Assembly (NCBI GenBank): GCA_030428825.1
Contig: JAUIEL010000037.1
Coordinates: 1-19,174, forward strand
Direction: 5' to 3'
DNA: 19,174 nt
Origin: a bacterium
GTDB lineage: Bacteria; Planctomycetota; B15-G4; JADJEK01
Shown here: in pieces, positions 14,020 through 19,174 of the stretch
How positions within the stretch are numbered: position 1 is the stretch's first letter
Layout: every line of letters starts with the position of its first letter
The notes under the pieces: generated by a model
Told to the model about the DNA's origin: nothing
What the model saw: only the letters and a program-made list of their open reading frames with translations
Databases searched by the model: none
Position numbers and translations under genes: made by a program

Positions 14020-15738
14020 TCAGTGGCGCGGTCCGAATCGTTTCAGGAGGTCGTCGATCTCGCCCTTCGTCGCCGGACGATCCGGGACCGGCGGGCGAGG
14101 CGCCCGGCGCGGCTTCGCGCGGCCCGAGCGGTCCCCCTTCGACCGGTCGCGCGGCGGCTTCGACCGCGCCGCCGCCGGCCGTTCGTCCTCCCGCTCGGCC
14201 GTCCCCGCGGAGGACGGCAGCGGCGTCGCCGGCTGGGCGGCGAGCTCGCCGCGCCCGAAGGAGGCGAAACCGAGGAGCGCCCCGGGACCGCCGCCGTCCA
14301 TCGTGAAGCGCCGGACCTGCGGGAGGACCCTCGGATCGACCGCCGGATCGGCGGCGCCGTCCCGCGCGCCCGCCTCCCGCTCGCCGCCGCGCCCCTTCGA
14401 CCGCGCGCGGTCTCGCGCCGCCCGTTCGCGCTCGGCCCGCTCGCGGCGGTCCCGCGGACGGAGGCCGAGCCCCGCGCGCCCGAGGACCCGGCCGAGCGGA
14501 TCGGCCAGGAGCGGGTCGAGCTCGATCGCCGTCAACGCGGTCACGCCGTGCAGACCGGCGCCCGCGCCGATCCGCATCGGCAGCCGGTCGCCGACGTGCT
14601 CCGCCAACGACTCGACGAACCGCCGCTGCGGCGCGTCCTTCGAGACGTCGTGCCGGTCGTACCAGGCGCGCTCGCGACGCGCCAGCGCCGCCGCGCGTCC
14701 GCCGAGGCCGACCTCGACGGCGGAGAGGACGCGCTCCTCGAGCTCGCCGTCGCCGAGCTCCTTCACCTCGTCGCGCGACGGGCCGAACACCCGCGCGAAC
14801 AGCTCCCAGAACGGCTCGCGCAGCAGACCGTGCCCGCCGCCGTCCGCCGCCGCCAGTCCCTTCAGGAGCTTCGCGTCGACCGAGATCTCGTACTCGAACT
14901 CGGAGCCCGGCGCGATCGCCTCGCAGACCGTCGGCACCAGCGGGACCGGCCGCTTCTCGCCCGACGTCTTCTGCACCGCGAACGGCGAGGTCCGGACGAT
15001 CTCGATCGTGCTCCGCCGCCGGACCGGCTCGGAGACGATCAGGAACCGCATGAGGTCGACGCGCGGGTCGTCGTGGATCGTCCGCCGCGCGCCGCCGTTC
15101 GGCGCCCGGAAGACCGCCGCCTCCAGGTCGTGCCCGAAGAGGTAGCGGGCCCGCCCGATCGACGAGGCGCTCAGGTCGTGCTCCCACCCCTTCAGCGTGC
15201 CGACGCCGCCGAGGACGCGCCGCGCCAGCGACTCGTCGGCCGCGCCGAGGACGCCGTGGAGGAGCGCGCTCCGGAGCTGCCCGCGGAGCGTCGACGCCGG
15301 CACGATCGGCGTCCCCGAGGCGTCCTTCGCCTGGGCGAGGATCTCGAGCCTCCGGTCGAGACGGCCGCCCTGGAACTCCGCGACGTACCGGTCGTGCTTC
15401 CCCTTCCGGATCTCGGCCGCCAGCGCGGCGTCCTTCAGGTCGTCGGCCGCGAACCGGTCGGGGTTCGTCTGGTCGCGGAGGTTCCGGAGGACCTGCGCCT
15501 TCTGGTTCCCCGGCGCCTTCTTGAGGGCCGACTCCCCCTCGCGCAGCAGAGCGTGGCAGCGGTCGGTGAACGCGGCGAACCGCTCGGCCGCGTCGTCGTG
15601 CGCCTCGATCGCGCGGGCGAGGACGCTCCCCCAGTCGAGGACGTGCACGCTCTTCCCGTGCATCCGGTAGTCGAGCCACGTCAGCCGCTCGCCGTTCCCG
15701 ACGTGCAGCGCGGTCTCGGCGCGAACCGTGAACCTCAC
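14020..15738 (-). CDS. csm5: Csm5, type III-A CRISPR effector subunit, extended
   Basis: 572 aa from GTG at 15738 (GTGA overlap with csm4). Csm5 is the Cas7-like subunit capping the crRNA 3' end in Csm complexes. Evidence: N-terminal RAMP strand with LHVGNGE (11-17), GTPIVPASTLRGQLRSALL (142-160, equivalent to the family's G-x-P-x-IPGSSLKG-x-R), RIGAGAG (389-395), and a late VRRFT...LLGFASF (475-493) matching the family's terminal TRR/plGW strand. Usual Csm5 proteins are about 350-400 aa. Here a charged Arg/Glu-rich insertion (about 406-472) splits the C-terminal fold, and a basic, Pro/Ser-rich tail of about 75 residues ends in a short amphipathic KGEIDDLLKRFG. The long in-frame extension upstream to 16446 is not coding: it overlaps csm4. 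Confidence 0.88.
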   Translation of the reverse strand: MRFTVRAETALHVGNGERLTWLDYRMHGKSVHVLDWGSVLARAIEAHDDAAERFAAFTDRCHALLREGESALKKAPGNQKAQVLRNLRDQTNPDRFAADDLKDAALAAEIRKGKHDRYVAEFQGGRLDRRLEILAQAKDASGTPIVPASTLRGQLRSALLHGVLGAADESLARRVLGGVGTLKGWEHDLSASSIGRARYLFGHDLEAAVFRAPNGGARRTIHDDPRVDLMRFLIVSEPVRRRSTIEIVRTSPFAVQKTSGEKRPVPLVPTVCEAIAPGSEFEYEISVDAKLLKGLAAADGGGHGLLREPFWELFARVFGPSRDEVKELGDGELEERVLSAVEVGLGGRAAALARRERAWYDRHDVSKDAPQRRFVESLAEHVGDRLPMRIGAGAGLHGVTALTAIELDPLLADPLGRVLGRAGLGLRPRDRRERAERERAARDRARSKGRGGEREAGARDGAADPAVDPRVLPQVRRFTMDGGGPGALLGFASFGRGELAAQPATPLPSSAGTAEREDERPAAARSKPPRDRSKGDRSGRAKPRRAPRPPVPDRPATKGEIDDLLKRFGPRH

Positions 15739-16523
15739 GCCCCACCTCCCGTCCACGGGACGAAGAATCCGTACCCCGGCTGGCGGACGTCGAACGCCTC
15801 CCCCTCCGCCTCGACGCGACCGACGACCGGCGCGGCGCCGACGCCGGCGACCGGCAGCACCGACCCCTCGCGCAGCATCGTGACCGCCTTCTTGAACGGC
15901 CGCGCGACCGACAGTCGCCGCCCGCCGACCACGCCGCGACGTCGTTCGACCTGGTACCGCACGTCCGACCGCTCGCGCGCCGCGGTCGCCAGGGCGGCCC
16001 GCTCGGTCGCGGTCGGGAAGCAGAGCGAGAGGAGCAGACCGAGCTCGCCGGGGCGCGCCGGCCGCACGAACGAGGTCTCCTCGAGCGTCACGTCGTACCC
16101 GCTCTCGCCGCGCGCGGCGCCGCCGCCGAAGCCGGCCCGCTCGAGGTAGCGGAGCGCCCCCTCGAGCCACGGTTCGGCGCGGCCGTACGCCAGGAAGAAG
16201 AGATCGTGCGGCGCCGACGGGGGCGGGGCGGGGTCCGTCGCGGGCGCGCCCCCTCCGATCCGCGCCAGGAGCGTCGCGTCGTCCTGGAGGCCCGGCCCCT
16301 CGTCGACCGGCCGCGGGAACCACGACCGCTCGGCCGCGCACGGGAACGCCGACGTCACGACGAGCGCCGGCTCGTCCTCCGCGCCGGACGGCGGCTCGAG
16401 CAGGCGATCGAGCGCGCCGCGGCCGGCGACCTCCCGGACGCCCCACGCGAGGAGTCCGAAGAGGGTGTCGGAGCGGAGCGGGCGGGCCCGCCCTCCCCGC
16501 GGCCGGAGGACGACCCGCTTCAC
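15735..16523 (-). CDS. csm4: Csm4, Cas5-like subunit of the type III-A effector
   Basis: 262 aa from GTG at 16523 (GTGA overlap with csm3). Csm4 binds the crRNA 5' handle and joins Cas10 to the Csm3 filament. LRSDTLFGLLAWGVRE (16-31) is the family's N-terminal SDTLFGAL motif; KKAVTMLREGSVLPV (211-225) and the closing G-x-A-F-x-x-RQPGYGFFVPW (241-257) are the conserved RAMP strand and terminal aromatic turn. Length is slightly below the usual ~290-300 aa, with a Pro/Ala-rich loop at 90-105. The order csm3-csm4-csm5 is canonical. Confidence 0.9.
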   Translation of the reverse strand: MKRVVLRPRGGRARPLRSDTLFGLLAWGVREVAGRGALDRLLEPPSGAEDEPALVVTSAFPCAAERSWFPRPVDEGPGLQDDATLLARIGGGAPATDPAPPPSAPHDLFFLAYGRAEPWLEGALRYLERAGFGGGAARGESGYDVTLEETSFVRPARPGELGLLLSLCFPTATERAALATAARERSDVRYQVERRRGVVGGRRLSVARPFKKAVTMLREGSVLPVAGVGAAPVVGRVEAEGEAFDVRQPGYGFFVPWTGGGA

Positions 16524-17335
16524 GCCGAGGGGCCTCCCAGGCGCTCGGCCACCGTGGCGACCCAGCGGTCGGCGTCGATCTCCTCGATCCCCTTCAGCTC
16601 GCCGCCGGGGACCGCCTTCCTTCGCCCCGACTCGTAGTCCTTCGCCGTCGAGACCGCGGGGACGTCGTGCAGCTTCACCTCGACCCGCCCGTAGCCGCGG
16701 CTGCCGTGGCCGCCGAGGTAGCTGTCCTCGAGCAGGGCGAGCGACGTCAGGACGTCCTTCAGGAGCTTCTCCTCGTCCGGCCAGAAGTCGTAGAGGCCGA
16801 GGACGAGCTCGAGGCGGAAGCGCGATCCGGCCAGGACCCGTTCGACGTGGCGCGGCGTCGCCGCGGCGGTGACGCGATTGACCGCGGTCTCCGCCTTCAC
16901 CTCCGTGCCGAGCCCGTCGGTCTCGAGCATGCGCCACCAGTCGAGCGTGCTCTTCTCGCGCTTGCCGCTGGCGATCTCCTCGCTCTCGACCGGGAGGGCG
17001 TCCCGGACCAGCAGCCGCGAAGGGCCGAAACCGCCGCGACCGGACGGCCGCCCGAACAGGAGCGCCAGCGCGTCCGGCTCGCCGCCGTCCGCCCCGTCGC
17101 CGCCCCCTCCGAATCGGACCCGGCCCCGCAGCATCTCGAGGAGCGCGCGGAGCCGGCCGCGCAGCGACGACCCGGGGACGATCGGCAGCCGCGTCGCCGG
17201 ATCGCGCGCCACCGGCAGGTCGTGCCCGCCGATCACCAGCGAGTCGCGGTTCCCGCCGATGTGCAGGCCGGTCTTGCAGATCAGCTCGCCGCCCACGACG
17301 ACGTGCCCACGGAAGCGGAACGCTCTTTCGCTCAT
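16520..17335 (-). CDS. csm3: Csm3, Cas7-like backbone and target-RNA cleaving subunit
   Basis: 271 aa from ATG at 17335. Csm3 polymerises along the crRNA and cuts target RNA at 6-nt steps. TGLHIGG (22-28) and GGHDLPVARDPATRLPIVPGSSLRGRLR (36-63 region) match the family block; Asp39 aligns with the catalytic Asp of characterised Csm3 proteins (IDNPVIRD context), so RNase activity is expected. EVKAETAVNRVT (145-156) and the Gly-rich GGHGSRGYGRV (208-218) are further hallmarks. Length is slightly above typical (about 220-250), owing to a Gly/Asp-rich loop at 75-88 and a C-terminal extension. It starts 7 nt after the csm2 stop. Confidence 0.95.
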   Translation of the reverse strand: MSERAFRFRGHVVVGGELICKTGLHIGGNRDSLVIGGHDLPVARDPATRLPIVPGSSLRGRLRALLEMLRGRVRFGGGGDGADGGEPDALALLFGRPSGRGGFGPSRLLVRDALPVESEEIASGKREKSTLDWWRMLETDGLGTEVKAETAVNRVTAAATPRHVERVLAGSRFRLELVLGLYDFWPDEEKLLKDVLTSLALLEDSYLGGHGSRGYGRVEVKLHDVPAVSTAKDYESGRRKAVPGGELKGIEEIDADRWVATVAERLGGPSA

Positions 17336-17342
17336 CGTTGCC

Positions 17343-18140
17343 TCAGTCGCGCCGACGGTCGTCGGAGTGGAATCGGTGGTACCCCACGAACGCCTCGAGG
17401 TGATCGAGGAAGTTCCGGAGCTGCATCGGGTCGGGCGTCTCCCGCTGGCGGGTCAGCGCGTCGACGCCGGAGAAGATCGTGTCCCGCACCTTGACGAAGG
17501 CGGACCGCTCGCGCCCCTGCTCGCGGCCGGCGAGGAACGCGATCTTCGACTTCATCAGGACGAGCGCGCGCCGCGCCTCGCGCGCGTCGCCGGGGCTGCC
17601 GGACGCGGCCATCCGGCGGACCTCCTGCGCCATGATCCCGATCGGACGGAGCCGCGCCGAAGGGATCGTCCGCGCCTCGCGCGCGAGCTTCTCGGCGTCC
17701 CGGTCGATCTGGTCCTCGACGAACGAGCGGCCCGGCTTCCGTGGGGCGGGCCCGCCGCCGCCGTCCGGCGCCGCGCCTCCCTCCGCCCCGGCCGGCTTCT
17801 TCTTCCGGCGGCGCTTCTTCTTCTTCGGCCGCTCCGCGTCCGCGCCCCCCTCCGCCTTGTCGCCCGTGTCGGCCTTCTCGCCCGGCTTCCCGCCGGGTCC
17901 GCCGTCGGACGTCCGCTCGGCGTCTCCGTCGGCGTCGCCGGACGGCGTGGGAGAGGTCGGCGTGCTCTCGCCGCCGGACGGCGCGTCCGGCGCGGAGGGG
18001 GCCGTCCCCTCGCCGCCGGGCGCGGCGGGCTCCGACGCCGGCGAAGGCACCGGAGGAGGACCGCTCGATTCGGGGGGCTTCGGCGGCTCGCCCGCGCCGG
18101 GCGCCGGGGCGGAGTCGCCCTGGTTCTCGATCTCGCTCAT
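17343..18140 (-). CDS. csm2: Csm2 small subunit with long disordered N-terminal arm
   Basis: 265 aa from ATG at 18140 (ATGA overlap with the cas10 stop). The last ~127 residues are the Csm2 core: FVEDQIDRDAEKLAREA (from 140), SARLRPIGIMAQEVRR (161-176), LVLMKSKIAFLAGR (193-206) and FLDHLEAFVGYHRFH (244-258), matching the family's LR-kf, k-kLAYlagR and f-ea-v-Yh motifs. Normal Csm2 is about 120-150 aa. Residues 1-138 are low complexity (Pro, Gly, Ala, Ser, Glu, Asp), with ten consecutive Lys/Arg at 106-115, and are not part of the known family. An internal start at the core is unlikely: the overlap with cas10 fixes the ATG, and no Met or good ribosome site lies near residue 138. Confidence 0.88.
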   Translation of the reverse strand: MSEIENQGDSAPAPGAGEPPKPPESSGPPPVPSPASEPAAPGGEGTAPSAPDAPSGGESTPTSPTPSGDADGDAERTSDGGPGGKPGEKADTGDKAEGGADAERPKKKKRRRKKKPAGAEGGAAPDGGGGPAPRKPGRSFVEDQIDRDAEKLAREARTIPSARLRPIGIMAQEVRRMAASGSPGDAREARRALVLMKSKIAFLAGREQGRERSAFVKVRDTIFSGVDALTRQRETPDPMQLRNFLDHLEAFVGYHRFHSDDRRRD

Positions 18141-19174
18141 GCGTCGATCTCCTCGGACAGCAGGACAGCATAGGCGAGCGGCACACGCGCCACTCCCGAA
18201 CCGAACATCGCCGGGAACTCCCGGACCAGCGTCTTCAGCCCCTCGCTCGACGACGGTTCGCCGCCGTCCGACCCGCCGCGCAGCGCCCGCGCGCCCACTC
18301 CGAGCCGGGACGCCAGCTCGTGGACCCGGGCGCGGAGGCGCTCGTGCGTCGACAGCGGCATCGCCTCGCCGCCGTCGCCGACGCGGAGCGCGGTCTCGAG
18401 GAGCGCCCGCGTCGGCCCCGGCGCCTCGCGCGCCAGCCGGACGAGGTCGTCCCCGAGCTCGAGCAGGCGCCCGACGTCGCCGGTCTCGAAGACGGCGCCG
18501 AGCGCGGACGTCCGCCCCGCGCCGACCGCCGCCGCCGCGCACCACTCGGCCCGCGCGTTCCGGGCGAGCCGGGCGACGTCCGTCCCGCGCCGCGCGAACG
18601 GCGACGCGGCCGCGATCCCGACCGACAGCGACGGCCCGTCCTCCCCGACGGTCTCCCGCAGCCGCTCGACGAGCCGCTGCACGAACCGGAAGACCGCGCG
18701 GAGCGGTCCGCACGCGAGGAGGTCGTCGTCGCCGCCGAACAGGACCGAGATCGAACGCCCCTGCGCGAGGCCGGCCGCGCCGACGCGGAGCAGTTCGTCG
18801 ACCGCGCGACGCACCGCGAGCCGGTCCGCGAACCCGCCGCCGCGGACCGCCGCGCCGTCGACGTCGTCGACCCGCGCGAAGACCGCCGCCAGCGGCCCCT
18901 CGTCCTCCGGCTCGCTCCAGACCGGGAGGAGCGGCGCCGGCTCGAGCACCCACCGCCCGTCCGCCGCCCCCGCGTCGAGCAGGTGGCGGAGCCCCTCTCG
19001 CGTCCCCGACCAGATCGCGACCGGCGCCCCGTCCTCGCCGCCGTCCGCGTCCGCCGCCGCGCGCGCGAGCGCCGCCGCGTCGGCGCACGGCTCGAGCCGA
19101 GCGCGCGAGGTCGCCCCGAGCGCGAACCGCGCCCCCCGCAGGCGCCCGCCGATCTCCCGCGTCCGCTCCGCCTC
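18137..19174 (-). CDS. cas10: Cas10 (Csm1), C-terminal part, cut by the right edge
   Basis: 345 residues visible, frame open to the window edge. This is the large subunit of the type III-A complex, which makes cyclic oligoadenylates on target binding. The fragment covers the Palm2 domain: ARVDDVDG (100-107 of the fragment), the conserved strand before the insert, then SVLFGGDDDLLACG (about 143-156) with intact GGDD encoded at 18736-18725, followed by LSVGIAAASPF and a helical C-terminal domain. Both GGDD Asp are kept, so cyclase activity is expected. The N-terminal HD nuclease and Palm1 lie outside the window and cannot be judged. The stop overlaps the csm2 ATG (ATGA). Assignment is to Csm1 rather than Cmr2 because of csm2-csm5. 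Confidence 0.93.
   Translation of the reverse strand, partial: EAERTREIGGRLRGARFALGATSRARLEPCADAAALARAAADADGGEDGAPVAIWSGTREGLRHLLDAGAADGRWVLEPAPLLPVWSEPEDEGPLAAVFARVDDVDGAAVRGGGFADRLAVRRAVDELLRVGAAGLAQGRSISVLFGGDDDLLACGPLRAVFRFVQRLVERLRETVGEDGPSLSVGIAAASPFARRGTDVARLARNARAEWCAAAAVGAGRTSALGAVFETGDVGRLLELGDDLVRLAREAPGPTRALLETALRVGDGGEAMPLSTHERLRARVHELASRLGVGARALRGGSDGGEPSSSEGLKTLVREFPAMFGSGVARVPLAYAVLLSEEIDA

Noticed and set aside
14020..16446. An 808-residue reading of csm5 beginning at 16446.
   Set aside because: Its first ~236 residues overlap csm4 in another frame and lack homology; the GTG at 15738 begins the RAMP strand and makes the 4-bp overlap.
17815..17835. The Lys/Arg run in Csm2 as a frameshift or sequencing artefact.
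   Set aside because: Frame is continuous from the ATG coupled to cas10 through to the conserved core, with normal GC-rich codon use on both sides.
14020..19174. CRISPR array or solo repeats next to the csm genes.
   Set aside because: No 25-40 bp unit recurs at regular spacing anywhere in the window; the csm genes abut each other.
16520..19174. Type III-B (Cmr) rather than III-A.
   Set aside because: The small subunit has Csm2 motifs and the order is cas10-csm2-csm3-csm4-csm5; there is no Cmr1 or Cmr6 pattern.

Overview
The window is strongly G+C-rich and densely coded, with a third-position G/C bias throughout. It comes from a diderm bacterium: it carries an LPS heptosyltransferase (WaaF type) and a lipoprotein signal. 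The mix of NatAB-like exporters, a large 'putative ABC exporter' permease and a planctomycete-like protease-fold/TPR protein hints at Planctomycetota or a similar environmental lineage. No 16S or single-taxon marker is present, so that placement is tentative. There is no rRNA, tRNA, insertion sequence or CRISPR array.

Left part (1-4001): a cut-off HExxH zinc-metalloprotease-like lipoprotein (minus) diverges from a CLC chloride channel/transporter carrying CBS and RCK_C domains (plus). The CLC gene overlaps by 14 bp at its 3' end with a convergent lipid/diacylglycerol-kinase gene (minus).

Middle (4101-11154): a membrane-anchored protein combines a trypsin-like fold that has lost its catalytic residues, TPR-like repeats and a retropepsin-like fold with an altered DTG motif. 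It is followed by a NatA/NatB-type ABC exporter pair (plus). A second, unrelated ABC exporter pair (minus) converges on the first, with a candidate hairpin terminator between them.

Right part (11349-19174): waaF (plus) converges on a polytopic GT-C-like membrane protein. That protein lies one base downstream of a type III-A CRISPR-Cas effector operon on the minus strand, read cas10 (cut by the right edge) > csm2 > csm3 > csm4 > csm5. Adjacent genes overlap by 4 bp at three junctions (cas10/csm2, csm3/csm4, csm4/csm5) and are 7 bp apart at csm2/csm3, so the complex is probably made from one coupled transcript. Cas10 keeps GGDD (cyclic oligoadenylate synthesis expected) and Csm3 keeps its putative RNA-cleaving Asp.

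The main oddities are a ~138-residue disordered arm on Csm2 containing ten consecutive Lys/Arg; a charged insertion plus a low-complexity tail on Csm5; the membrane protein coupled to csm5; the double pseudo-protease; a CLC missing two residues of the canonical transport path; and regulatory-looking DNA in the intergenic gaps (an SD-masking hairpin, a 14-bp inverted repeat, and -10 boxes almost touching start codons). No intergenic stretch exceeds about 200 bp.
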